Shown here: one piece after another, positions 24,372 through 33,500 of the stretch
Numbering within the stretch: the first letter of the stretch is position 1
Layout: each line of letters begins with the position of its first letter
Assembly (NCBI RefSeq): GCF_001514115.1
Contig: NZ_KQ948460.1
Coordinates: forward strand, 1 to 64,000
Reading direction: 5' to 3'
Source: Streptomyces olivochromogenes
Lineage (GTDB): Bacteria > Actinomycetota > Actinomycetes > Streptomycetales > Streptomycetaceae
Length of the DNA: 64,000 nucleotides
Notes under the pieces: model-generated
What the model saw: the letters and a program-made list of their open reading frames with translations, nothing else
The model's database searches: none
What the model was told of the DNA's origin: nothing
Position numbers and translations under genes: made by a program

Positions 24372-25076
24372 ATGGCAGAGCAGACCCACGTCCTGTTCGT
24401 CGAGGACGACGACGTCATCCGCGAGGCCACGCAGCTCGCTCTCGAGCGCGACGGCTTCGCGGTGACGGCCATGCCCGACGGGCTGTCGGGCCTGGAGGCG
24501 TTCCGCGCCGACCGTCCCGACATCGCCCTGCTGGACGTGATGGTCCCCGGACTCGACGGCGTCTCGCTGTGCCGCCGCATCCGTGACGAGTCCACCGTCC
24601 CCGTGATCATGCTGTCCGCGCGTGCCGACTCGATCGACGTCGTACTGGGCCTGGAGGCGGGCGCCGACGACTACGTGACCAAGCCCTTCGACGGGGCCGT
24701 GCTGGTCGCCCGGATCCGCGCCGTGCTGCGCCGTTTCGGACACGCGAGCGGTCCGAACGGAGCCCCCGAAGAGGCCTCGTCCGTCGACGGCGGGGTGCTC
24801 TCCTTCGGTGACCTGGAGATCGACACCGAGGGCATGGAGGTGCTCAGGGGCGGTACGCCGGTGGCTCTGACGCCCACCGAGATGCGGCTGCTGCTGGAGT
24901 TCTCCTCCGCGCCGGGTACGGTGCTGAGCCGCGACAAGCTGCTCGAACGCGTGTGGGACTACGGCTGGGGCGGGGACACCCGTGTCGTCGACGTCCACGT
25001 ACAGCGGCTGCGGACGAAGATCGGCCAGGACCGGATCGAGACGGTCCGTGGCTTCGGCTACAAGTTGAAGGCCTGA
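24372..25076 (+). CDS. cseB: Response regulator CseB
   Basis: OmpR/PhoB-type response regulator (234 aa) that activates sigE. The receiver domain (about 1-120) has acidic residues VEDDD, the phosphoacceptor Asp in IALLDVMVPGLDG and the conserved Lys in YVTKPF. The C-terminal winged helix (about 135-234) includes LTPTEMRLLLEF, VLSRDKLLERVW and VVDVHVQRLRTKI. It follows cseA by 19 bases and precedes cseC by 8 bases. Confidence 0.96.
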   Translation: MAEQTHVLFVEDDDVIREATQLALERDGFAVTAMPDGLSGLEAFRADRPDIALLDVMVPGLDGVSLCRRIRDESTVPVIMLSARADSIDVVLGLEAGADDYVTKPFDGAVLVARIRAVLRRFGHASGPNGAPEEASSVDGGVLSFGDLEIDTEGMEVLRGGTPVALTPTEMRLLLEFSSAPGTVLSRDKLLERVWDYGWGGDTRVVDVHVQRLRTKIGQDRIETVRGFGYKLKA

Positions 25077-25084
25077 GCAGGGGT

Positions 25085-26737
25085 ATGCGGGGGATATTTC
25101 GGCGCCGGACTCCGGCGGGCGGCGACGGCCCGACCGGCCGCACCAGACCGGCCGACGAGCGCGACGGGGGCGCCGGGCGCGGGCCGGTCAACGGGTACGG
25201 TCCCGCCGACGGGCGCGGGCCGGTCAACGGATACGGCTCTGTGACGGGGAGCGGTCCGGTGACCGGGAGCGGTCGGACCGGCTGGAACACACCTGCCGGC
25301 GGCCGGGGCACGCCCATCGACCGAGGCACGCCCATCGACCGGGGCACGCCCGTTCGTCGCGGCACGCCCGTCGGCCGGGGCCCATCCGCCCGCCGCGGCG
25401 CGCCTGTGGGCCTGCGCATGGCGGCCGCCGCCGGGAACTCCGGCATTCGCACGGGTATCCGGTGGAAGCTCAGCGCGGCGATCGCCATGGTCGGCGCGCT
25501 GGTCGCGGTCGCGCTCAGCCTCGTCGTGCACAACGCGGCACGCGTCTCGATGCTCGACAACTCGCGCGACCTGGCGGACGAGCGCATCACGGTCGCCGAG
25601 CGCATGTACGAGTCCGGGCGGACCCAGGCCTTCGGGGTCAAGGTCGACGACCCGGCCATCCCGAAGGACCTGCTGGCGAAGGTCATGCAGGGCCGGCGGG
25701 CCACCTTTGTGGCCGACCGTCCGAACGGGGTCCCCGACATCTGGGCGGCCGTACCCCTCAAGGACGGCCGTGTCCTCTCGCTCCACACCGGTTTCACGGA
25801 CCGCAACACCGACGTCATGAAGGACCTCGACCAGGCGCTGATCATCGGCTCGATCGCGGTCGTCTTCGGCGGCAGCGCGCTCGGCGTGCTGATCGGCGGC
25901 CAGCTCTCGCGCCGGCTGCGCAAGGCCGCCGCCGCGGCGAACCAGGTCGCCAAGGGGGAGACCGACGTACGGGTACGGGAAGCGATCGGCGGGGTCGTAC
26001 GGGACGAGACCGACGACCTCGCGCGCGCGGTGGACGCCATGGCGGACGCGCTCCAGCAGCGCATCGAGGCCGAGCGCCGGGTGACCGCCGACATCGCCCA
26101 CGAACTGCGCACGCCGGTGACCGGCCTGCTGACGGCGGCGGAGCTCCTTCCCCCCGGCCGCCCCACGGAACTCGTCCGCGACCGTGCCCAGGCGATGCGG
26201 ACCCTCGTCGAGGACGTCCTCGAAGTGGCGCGGCTGGACGGCGCCTCCGAGCGGGCCGAACTCCAGGACATCCTGCTCGGCGAGTTCGTGTCGCGGCGGG
26301 TGGCCGCCAAGGACGCGGACGTCGACGTACGTGTGATCCACGAGTCGGAGGTCACGACGGATCCGCGTCGACTGGAGCGCGTGCTGTTCAATCTGCTGGC
26401 CAACGCGGCACGGCACGGCAAGCCGCCGATCGAGGTCTCGGTCGAGGGCCGGGTCATCCGGGTCCGCGATCACGGTCCCGGCTTCCCCGAGGAGCTTCTC
26501 GCCGAGGGCCCCAGCCGTTTCCGCACCGGCAGCAGCGACCGCTCGGGCCACGGTCACGGTCTCGGCCTCACCATCGCGGCCGGTCAGGCCCGGGTGCTCG
26601 GTGCCCGGCTGACGTTCCGCAACGTCCGGCCGGCGGGAGCCCCGGAGCACGTGCCCGCGGAGGGTGCGGTCGCGGTGCTGTGGCTGCCGGAACACGCGCC
26701 GACGAACACCGGCAGTTATCCGATGCTGCCGACCTGA
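25085..26737 (+). CDS. cseC: Sensor histidine kinase CseC with repeat-rich N-terminal extension
   Basis: Membrane sensor kinase (550 aa) that detects cell-wall damage and phosphorylates CseB. The first transmembrane helix is about residues 130-150 (LSAAIAMVGALVAVALSLVV), then an extracytoplasmic sensor, a second helix (LIIGSIAVVFGGSALGVLIG), HAMP, the H box DIAHELRTPVTGLL, N box NLLANAARHG and G boxes VRDHGPGF and GHGHGLGL. The first ~115 residues are a hydrophilic extension with RGPVNGYG twice and GTPIDR-like hexapeptides four times in tandem, which looks like a recent expansion. ATG 25085 is preceded by GAGCAGGGG. Confidence 0.94.
   Translation: MRGIFRRRTPAGGDGPTGRTRPADERDGGAGRGPVNGYGPADGRGPVNGYGSVTGSGPVTGSGRTGWNTPAGGRGTPIDRGTPIDRGTPVRRGTPVGRGPSARRGAPVGLRMAAAAGNSGIRTGIRWKLSAAIAMVGALVAVALSLVVHNAARVSMLDNSRDLADERITVAERMYESGRTQAFGVKVDDPAIPKDLLAKVMQGRRATFVADRPNGVPDIWAAVPLKDGRVLSLHTGFTDRNTDVMKDLDQALIIGSIAVVFGGSALGVLIGGQLSRRLRKAAAAANQVAKGETDVRVREAIGGVVRDETDDLARAVDAMADALQQRIEAERRVTADIAHELRTPVTGLLTAAELLPPGRPTELVRDRAQAMRTLVEDVLEVARLDGASERAELQDILLGEFVSRRVAAKDADVDVRVIHESEVTTDPRRLERVLFNLLANAARHGKPPIEVSVEGRVIRVRDHGPGFPEELLAEGPSRFRTGSSDRSGHGHGLGLTIAAGQARVLGARLTFRNVRPAGAPEHVPAEGAVAVLWLPEHAPTNTGSYPMLPT
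25307..25378. repeat. Four 18-bp tandem repeats inside cseC
   Basis: The unit GGCACGCCCATCGACCGA is present four times in frame and encodes GTP(I/V)(D/R/G)R hexapeptides in the cytoplasmic N-terminal extension of CseC. The first two units are almost identical and the last two have diverged. Confidence 0.85.
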
Positions 26738-26756
26738 CCCTGGTGACCGAGTACCG

Positions 26757-26846
26757 GTTGCCGTTGCTGTTGCCGTTGCTGTTGCCGTAGTCGTTGCCGT
26801 TGCCGTAGTCGTTGCTGTTGCCGTAGTCGTTGCTGTTGCCGTAGTC
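26757..26846. repeat. 18-bp minisatellite downstream of cseC
   Basis: Five units of GTTGCTGTTGCCGTAGTC (with GTTGCC variants) stand in tandem from 26757 to 26846, beginning about 20 bases after the cseC stop. The inner structure is itself a GTTGCC/GTTGCT hexamer repeat. The composition is far more T-rich than the rest of the window. It is not part of cseC, and the stop codons within it prevent read-through in the cseC frame. Confidence 0.9.
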
Positions 26847-26894
26847 GTCGCGGGAGCCGTCACTGTCGGCCGGGCCCGGCTCGGCCCGATCCCC

Positions 26895-26962
26895 CGCCCG
26901 CCCACCCGATTCGTTTCGGCTGCGGGCCGGTGGGGGCTGGGCGCGCAGTTCCCCGCGCCCCT
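26895..26962. repeat. Dispersed repeat core, copy after cseC
   Basis: The core CGCGCAGTTCCCCGCGCCCC (26942-26961) is preceded by CGGCTGCGGGCCGGTGGG, the same module as in the copies at 2404 and 6793, and is followed by TCAAAACC. Confidence 0.75.
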
Positions 26963-27014
26963 CAAAACCTCGGCGCTCCCGGCGTTGTGAAGACAAGGCC
27001 GAACGCGTACAGGA

Positions 27015-27048
27015 GAAGACCCCCGGGGCGGACACTCCGGGGGTCTTC
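27015..27048. terminator. Bidirectional terminator between the cse operon and the MFS gene
   Basis: GAAGACCCCCGG (27015-27026) and CCGGGGGTCTTC (27037-27048) form a perfect 12-bp stem with a 10-base loop between the convergent cseC and MFS genes. Confidence 0.8.
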
Positions 27049-27106
27049 GGATCAAGCGGGGTTGGGTCGGGCGAGGCCGGGTCAGGTGATGTCGGGTCGG
27101 GCGACT

Positions 27107-28693
27107 TCAGACGGTCTCGGCGACGGTCGGCTTCGGCGCCGAGTCGCTCACCGCACCCTCGCCCGAACCCTCCGGCGCTCCCGCCCCCCGCAGCGGAACC
27201 TCCTTCACGAACACCGCAGCCACCAGCGCCCCCAGCGACACCACCGCACCCAGCAGGAACGCGGAGTGCGTTCCGGAGGACACCGCGAACTGGTACGCCT
27301 CCCGCGCCGCGGCCGGCAACTTGGCCAGGCTCGCCGCGTCCAGCTGTGCCGACTGCTCGGTGACCTTGGACCCCAACGCCCCGGCCCGCTCGGTCATCAC
27401 GTCCTGGACCCGCTGGTTGAACAGCGCACCCATGATCGCGACGCCGAAGGAGGAGCCGAGCGTACGGAAGAGGGTGGTGGACGAGGACGCGACGCCCATG
27501 TCCTTCATCTCGACACTGTTCTGCGCGACCAGCATGGTGATCTGCATCAGGCAGCCCATGCCGAGGCCGAGTACGGCCATGTACAGCCCGGAGGTGAACC
27601 GGGTCGTGCTGGTGTCCATCTGGGACAGCAGGAACAGGCCGACCGCCATGAGGACGCCGCCGACGATCGGGAAGGCCTTGTAGCGCCCGGTGCCGGTGGT
27701 GACCCGACCGGCGACCATCGAGGTCACCAGCATCGCGCCGAGCATCGGCAGCAGGAGCAGCCCGGAGTTGGTCGCGGACGCGCCCTGCACGGACTGCTGG
27801 TACAGCGGCAGGAAGAGCGTGGCGCCGAACATCACGAAGCCGGTGATGAAGCCGATGATCGACATCAGCGTGAAGTTGCGGCTGCGGAAGATGTGCAGCG
27901 GCATGATCGGCGCGGCGGCCTTGGTCTGCACGAAGACGAAGCCGACCAGCGCGGCGACACCGATGCCGATGAGCTCCATGATCCTGGCCGAGCCCCAGGC
28001 GTACTCGCTGCCGCCCCAGGTGGTGACCAGCACGATGGACGAGATACCGAGGGCCAGCAGTCCGGCACCGAGGTAGTCGATCTTCGCCTGGACGCGCTTC
28101 TTCGGCAGGTGCAGTACGGCACTGATGGCGAGGAGCGCGACGATGCCGAGCGGCAGGTTGATGTAGAAGGACCAGCGCCAGCCCCAGTGGTCGGTGATGG
28201 TGCCGCCGATGAGCGGTCCGCCGATCATGGCGAGCGCCATGATGCCGGCCATCATGCCCTGGTACTTGCCGCGCTCCCGCGGCGGAATCAGGTCACCGAT
28301 GATCGCCATGACACCGACCATCAGACCACCGGCGCCCAGGCCCTGAACGGCGCGGAAGCCGATGAGCTGCCCCATGTCCTGGGCCATACCGCTGAGCGCG
28401 GAGCCGACCAGGAAGATCACGATCGAGGTCATGAAGGCGCCCTTGCGCCCGTACATGTCGCCGAGCTTGCCCCAGATGGGGGTGGAGGCGGCGGTCGCGA
28501 GGGTGTACGCGGTGACGACCCATGACAGGTGCTGGAGGCCGCCCAGCTCGCCCACGATCGTCGGCATAGCCGTGCCCACGATCATGTTGTCGAGCATGGC
28601 CAGCATCATTGTGATCATGAGCGCGAGCAGCACGACGCGTACGCTGCGCGGTTGTTTCTCGGTCTCTATGACCGCTTCCTTGTTGTCCGCCAC
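27107..28693 (-). CDS. DHA2 (14-TM) MFS drug exporter, EmrB/QacA type
   Basis: Proton-driven multidrug efflux pump in the inner membrane (528 aa). Fourteen hydrophobic segments are visible. Motif A is WGKLGDMYGRKGAF, motif B is FRAVQGLGAGGLMVG, and the DHA2 motif C region is GIMALAMIGGPLIGGTITDH. It is divergent from a TetR gene, with two palindromic operators in the 150-base gap, so it is almost certainly repressed by that regulator and induced by the exported compound. GTG 28693 starts the protein. Confidence 0.95.
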   Translation of the reverse strand: MADNKEAVIETEKQPRSVRVVLLALMITMMLAMLDNMIVGTAMPTIVGELGGLQHLSWVVTAYTLATAASTPIWGKLGDMYGRKGAFMTSIVIFLVGSALSGMAQDMGQLIGFRAVQGLGAGGLMVGVMAIIGDLIPPRERGKYQGMMAGIMALAMIGGPLIGGTITDHWGWRWSFYINLPLGIVALLAISAVLHLPKKRVQAKIDYLGAGLLALGISSIVLVTTWGGSEYAWGSARIMELIGIGVAALVGFVFVQTKAAAPIMPLHIFRSRNFTLMSIIGFITGFVMFGATLFLPLYQQSVQGASATNSGLLLLPMLGAMLVTSMVAGRVTTGTGRYKAFPIVGGVLMAVGLFLLSQMDTSTTRFTSGLYMAVLGLGMGCLMQITMLVAQNSVEMKDMGVASSSTTLFRTLGSSFGVAIMGALFNQRVQDVMTERAGALGSKVTEQSAQLDAASLAKLPAAAREAYQFAVSSGTHSAFLLGAVVSLGALVAAVFVKEVPLRGAGAPEGSGEGAVSDSAPKPTVAETV

Positions 28694-28715
28694 GGTTCCA
28701 CTCCCCTGGGTACTT

Positions 28716-28733
28716 ACTTGCCGCCCGGCAAGT
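28716..28733. promoter_or_regulatory. TetR operator O1
   Basis: This is the perfect palindrome ACTTGCCG-CC-CGGCAAGT. On the plus strand it overlaps a candidate -35 (TTACTT 28714-28719) of the TetR gene, which pairs with TACACT (28738-28743) after 18 bases. It also lies in the 5' leader of the MFS transcript. Confidence 0.8.
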
Positions 28734-28762
28734 TGACTACACTGAGGGAAGTTAGACCGGTA

Positions 28763-28780
28763 ACTAGCCGGGCGTCAAGT
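28763..28780. promoter_or_regulatory. TetR operator O2 and MFS promoter -35
   Basis: ACTAGCCG-GG-CGTCAAGT is an imperfect copy of O1 (six of eight half-site bases symmetric). It contains TTGACG (28773-28778, minus strand), which together with TAACTT (28749-28754) after 18 bases makes a good promoter for the MFS gene. A repressor on O2 would cover the -35. Confidence 0.75.
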
Positions 28781-28843
28781 AAGTTTTCCTGGATTTGCCA
28801 GTCGGACGACACGTACGTTTCAGGGAGTGCGAGGAGTACAGGG

Positions 28844-29455
28844 ATGGGCGGCGACACCATGGACGGCACCAAGCGACAGCGCCGCGGGGACACCCGCCAG
28901 CGCATCCAGGACGTCGCCCTCGAACTCTTCTCCGAGCACGGCTACGAGAAGACCTCGCTGCGCGAGATCGCCGAGCACCTCGACGTCACGAAGGCCGCGC
29001 TGTACTACCACTTCAAGACCAAGGAAGACATCCTCATCAGTCTCTTCCAGGACCTGTCCAGGCCCATGGACGAGCTGATCGAGTGGGCGCGGCAGCAGCC
29101 TCGCACGCTGGAGACGAAGCAGGAGATCCTGCGCCGCTACAGCAACGCGCTCGCCGAGGCGGCCCCGCTCTTCCGCTTCATGCAGGAGAACCAGGCGGCC
29201 GTCCGCGAGCTGCGCACGGGCGAGGACTTCAAGGACCGCATGATCCGGATGGTCGGCCTGCTCAAGGAGCCGGACGCCGATCTGACGGACCAGGTGCGTT
29301 GCATCAGCGCGCTGTTCTCGATGCACGCCGGGATGTTCTTGCTCAAGGACGTCGAAGGCGACCCCGAGGAGAAGCGCAAGGCCGTCCTCGAGGTCGCGAT
29401 CGACTTGGTGACGCAGGCGCACGGTGGCACCGTCGTCACCCCTGAAGCGTCTTAG
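28844..29455 (+). CDS. TetR family repressor of the divergent MFS exporter
   Basis: A 203-residue regulator with an N-terminal HTH (DVALELFSEHGYEKTSLREI, then KAALYYHFKTKEDIL) and a C-terminal ligand pocket. ATG 28844 is preceded by GAGGAG (28831-28836). The two shared operators in the divergent gap indicate autoregulation and repression of the exporter. Its stop codon overlaps the stop of the convergent M23 peptidase gene (29452-29455). Confidence 0.95.
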   Translation: MGGDTMDGTKRQRRGDTRQRIQDVALELFSEHGYEKTSLREIAEHLDVTKAALYYHFKTKEDILISLFQDLSRPMDELIEWARQQPRTLETKQEILRRYSNALAEAAPLFRFMQENQAAVRELRTGEDFKDRMIRMVGLLKEPDADLTDQVRCISALFSMHAGMFLLKDVEGDPEEKRKAVLEVAIDLVTQAHGGTVVTPEAS

Positions 29456-30054
29456 ACGGTCACGCCCTGGCCGCGCAGGAAGGCGACCGGGTTGACCGCG
29501 GAACCGTAGTTCGGGGTCGTGCGGATCTCGAAGTGCAGGTGCGGGCCGGTGGAGTTGCCCGTGCTGCCGGAGAGCGCGATGTGCTGGCCGGTCGCGACGA
29601 CCTGACCGATCCGCACGTCTATCCGGGACAGGTGGGCGTACTGCGAGTAGGTCCCGTTGCCGTGCTTGATGACGACGGCGTTGCCGTACGCGGGACCGTC
29701 ACCGGCGCCGTTGCCGCCGGCCTTGACGACGGTGCCGCCGTGCGCGGCGACGACCTCGGTGCCGGTGGGCACGGCGAAGTCCTGGCCGGAGTGGTTGTGC
29801 TGCCACAGGTTGCCGGCCTGGTTGAAGCCCGCGGAGAGCGTGTACCTCTTCACCGGGTCGACCCAGGAGGCGGTCGCCTTGGTGGCGGCCGTCTTCACGG
29901 CGGCCTGCGGGGCCGCCTCGGTGGCGGCGGCCGCGACCCCGGCGCCCAGTACGGCCGTGGCACCCACGCCGACGGCCAGGACGGCCGCCCTGGAGCGGAG
30001 CAGGGACATACGGGAGTGGCGGGACGTGACGCGCTTCGACATGCGGAACCTCAT
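29452..30054 (-). CDS. Secreted M23 family metallopeptidase (peptidoglycan endopeptidase)
   Basis: A 200-residue LytM/M23 protein with a signal peptide (basic MRFRMSKRVTSRHSR, hydrophobic AAVLAVGVGATAVLGAGVAA). The Zn site residues are His and Asp in HNHSGQDFAVP and the HxH motif in GPHLHFEIR, so it should be catalytically complete. It probably cleaves peptidoglycan crosslinks in the wall. ATG 30054 is used; ATG 30042 is an alternative preceded by AGG. The stop overlaps the convergent TetR stop. Confidence 0.92.
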   Translation of the reverse strand: MRFRMSKRVTSRHSRMSLLRSRAAVLAVGVGATAVLGAGVAAAATEAAPQAAVKTAATKATASWVDPVKRYTLSAGFNQAGNLWQHNHSGQDFAVPTGTEVVAAHGGTVVKAGGNGAGDGPAYGNAVVIKHGNGTYSQYAHLSRIDVRIGQVVATGQHIALSGSTGNSTGPHLHFEIRTTPNYGSAVNPVAFLRGQGVTV

Positions 30055-30536
30055 GGGAACGGAGACGGGGGTCAGGTCCACCCGACGGACACGTTGTCGC
30101 CGAGTGGGCCATCCCTTGGTAACCCGAGTCCTGGCCGTCCCACAAAGTCCCCATCTACGACGCCAGGTCGTAGTTCACCCTAAAATTTCCAGCTTCTTGA
30201 CAGACGCCCCAGCCCGTATCGAATACGCCCGATTTTTCAGAGTAGAGACGTTTAAACCCACTTACGGGCGTTGCGTTCCGGCGCGATACAGCCCTCGCCG
30301 CACCGCCGACCACGACACCGCACACCCCACGGGGGTTGTGCACCATTACGTCCGTTTTGCCCAACGCCGGTTGCCTACTACCCGCCCTAGTAAGGGAAAA
30401 ATCGCCTGTGCGTCATGTCACCGCGAGGGCGTGTCACAAGGCTGTGCGGGACCCTCGGCACCGACCGCACTCCCCCGACCTGCGACAGGCCCTACTGTGG
30501 TCTCGCAGCCGTCACCGTGCCGTCCGGGGGAGCGTC
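30055..30536. other. Divergent 482-bp gap before the NLR-like gene
   Basis: I find no gene. The middle (about 30180-30270) is clearly AT-richer than the genome average, with TAAAATTTCC and TTTTTCAGAGTAGAGACG, and includes a consensus TTGACA (30197-30202) on the plus strand without a convincing -10. Promoters for the M23 gene and the NLR-like gene must lie here. TACTGT at about 30493 is a possible -10 for the NLR-like gene. Confidence 0.5.
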
Positions 30537-33500
30537 ATGGAACCAGCAGCCATAGGCGCCAAACTGGCCTCGAGCGTGGTCGCGCCGCTCGTCAGAAAGC
30601 TGTTCGTGGCGGACGGGCCGGGCGCCGGGCTGGTCGAGAAGCCACTGCGGATCTCCGGGTTCGTCTCCTTCAGGGGAGAGAAGCGAACCCTCGGGGAGAA
30701 GGAGCTGACCACGCTGGCCGCCGAGCTGGTCGCACGAGCCCTGCGCACCGGCGAACGCCCGCCGGCCCCCGACGAGGAGCAGGCCGTCGTCCACGCCCTC
30801 GCCGACACCCTGCACGCCCTCGGCGACCTCACCATGACCGACGTACAGGCCGTGGAACTCGGTCACGAGGCGCTCGCCCTGCGGCTGCGCGCCGCGAGCG
30901 GCAACCCCGAGCGGGACCTCTCCTTCGACGCGACCCTGTTCTACGAGCGGATCCTGAGCGCCGCCTGCCTGCACATCCTGCACTTCTTCACCCAGCGCTC
31001 GGCCTTCGTGGCCCGCACGCTGGTGGAGCAGAGCCGCAGGCAGAGCGAACTCATCGCCAAGGTGGACCAGCTGATCGCGCGGACTCCGCCGCCCGGCGGC
31101 ACGGATCCCGCCTTCGAACAGCGGTACCTCGCGTACGTCGCGACCAAGCACAGCCGGCTCACCATCTACGGCATCGATCTCGTCAACTCCCCCGAGCGCT
31201 GGCCCCTCGACGCCGCCTACCTCAGCCTGCAAGCCGTACGGGCCACCGAGGACGCGGAGGCGACCGGCCCGAGCGGGACGCACATCGCGGCCGCCGGCAG
31301 CACCCTCCCCGCCGACCAGGCCCTCGCCGAACAGGACCTGGTGCTGCTGCGCGGAGTGGCCGGCTCCGGAAAGACCACCCTCGTGCAGTGGCTGGCCGTG
31401 ACCGCGGCCCGGGGCGAGCGCGGCGACCGGATCCCGTTCGTCCTGCCCCTGCGCACGCTCGTACGCCGCCCCGACGGACTCCCGGCACCCGACGGTTTCC
31501 TCGCCGCCGCCCGCGTGCCCTTCCACGCCACCCAGCCGGACGGCTGGAGCGACCGCGTCCTCGGCGCCGGGCGCGGGCTGCTCCTCGTCGACGGCATCGA
31601 CGAGATCCCCGAACGCGACCGCGAGCGGACCCGCCGCTGGCTGCGCGAGCTGCTGGACGTCTATCCCGGCAACCAGTGGCTGGTGACCTCCCGCCCCTCG
31701 GCCGTCCGCGAGGACTGGCTCACCCCCGACGGCTTCACCGAGCTCGCCCTCACCCCCATGAGCCGCGACGACGTCACCGCCTTCATCCGCCGCTGGCACA
31801 CGGCGGCCCGGCTCGACGCCCCGGACACCGACCGCCTCGACGGCTACGAACACTCCCTCCTCACCGCCGTCGGCACCAAGCCCGACCTCGGCCGGCTCGC
31901 CACCAACCCGCTGATGTGCGGGCTGATCTGCGCGCTGCACCGCGACCGGCGGGGCTATCTGCCGCACGGCCGGCAGGAGCTGTACGACGCCGCCCTGTCC
32001 ATGCTGCTGTCGCGCCGCGACGAGGAGCGCGACATGTTCGCACCCGAACGCACCGGCGGCATCCACCTCACGGAACTCCCGCAGGTCCAGCTCCTCCAGC
32101 GCCTGGCCTACTGGCTCATCCGCAACAACCAGTCCGAGATGGACCGCGACCGTGCCGAACGCATCGTCGCCGACGTCCTGCCGTCCCTCCCGTCCGCCGC
32201 CGCGCAGGGCGACGCCCCGGCGATCCTGCGCCACCTTCTCGTCCGCAGCGGCCTGCTCCGCGAACCCACCCTCGGCACCGTCGAGTTCGTCCACCGCACC
32301 TTCCAGGACTACCTGGGCGCACGGGCGGCGGTGGAGGACGGGGACTTCGGACTGCTGGCGCGAGGCGCCTTCGACTCCCAGTGGTCGGACGTGATCCGGA
32401 TGGCGGTCGCCCACGCCCGCCCCCGCGAACGGGCCGACCTCCTGGCCGACTTGACCAAGTCCGCCGAGGAGACGTCCGGAGCGGCGGGTACGCGGATACG
32501 ACTTCTCGCCCTGGCCGCGCTGGAACACGCCACGGAACTCGACCCCCAAGTCCGCGCGGCCGTGGAGCGGAACGCCGCCTCGCTCATCCCGCCCCGTACG
32601 ACCGAGGAGGCCCGCACCCTCGCCGACGCGGGCCCGCTCGTCCTGGAGCTGCTGCCCGGACCCGAGGGGCTCACCGACGATCAGGCCCGGGCCGTGGTCA
32701 TCACCGCGTCACTCATCGGCACGGACGCGGCGCTCCCGGTCCTGTCCCGCTTCCGGTCGCATCCGTCGCTGCCCGTACGGGCCCAACTCACCTGGACCGC
32801 CCACCGCTTCGACACCCGGCGCTACACGGCCGACGTGATCGCCCATCTGCCGTCGGACGACCTGTACTTCTGCGCGCACACCGCCGACCAGCTGCGCGCC
32901 CTGCGCGACCTCGGCGGCCGCCCCATGCTCCAGGTCGTCGGGGACATCGACGCGGACGACCTACGCGAGGGCCTGCTGCCGGACCAGCTGTGTGAACTCG
33001 TCGTACGCGACAACCGGATCCTGCGCGACATGACGTTCCTGTCGGAGCAGGGGCGCCTCACGCACCTGGACATCAGCGGCAGCAACCCGAACATCGACGA
33101 CCTCACCCCGCTCGCCGGACTGCCCCTGAAATGGCTTTCGATGGATGCCGTGCCAGGACTCGAGAAGCCGGGTGCCCTGACGCCACTCTCCGTCTCCCGG
33201 ACTCTACGGATGCTCGACATCGGTTTTCCGCTGTACGGCGACTCCCTCGACGCCGCTCTCCCCCGGAATCTGCCACTGACGTATCTGCGGTTCACCAGGA
33301 ACGCTCTGCGGCACACCGGATTGCGCGGCCTGAGGCATATGCACTCGCTGAAGCAGCTGAGTCTGGCCACACTCCCCGAAAACCTCACCTCCGAGGACTT
33401 CGAGGAGATCACCAGGCTTCCCGCTCTACAAGAACTTCGTGTGAACTGGAATGCCGTCGGGTGGAGCGCGGGTCCGGTACTGCCGAACGTGACGATCCTG

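Noticed and set aside
30055..30250. Possible c-di-AMP (ydaO-type) riboswitch before the M23 peptidase gene, because disA is in the window and such peptidases are known targets
   Set aside because: I read the minus strand for the conserved ydaO words and found only scattered partial matches (for example GGGTGAA); the characteristic 3' block is missing. A covariance-model search would decide.
29657..32995. Long plus-strand frame overlapping the M23 and NLR genes
   Set aside because: Composition is Arg/Pro-rich and it runs in a different frame from the NACHT motifs; it is a GC-rich shadow frame.
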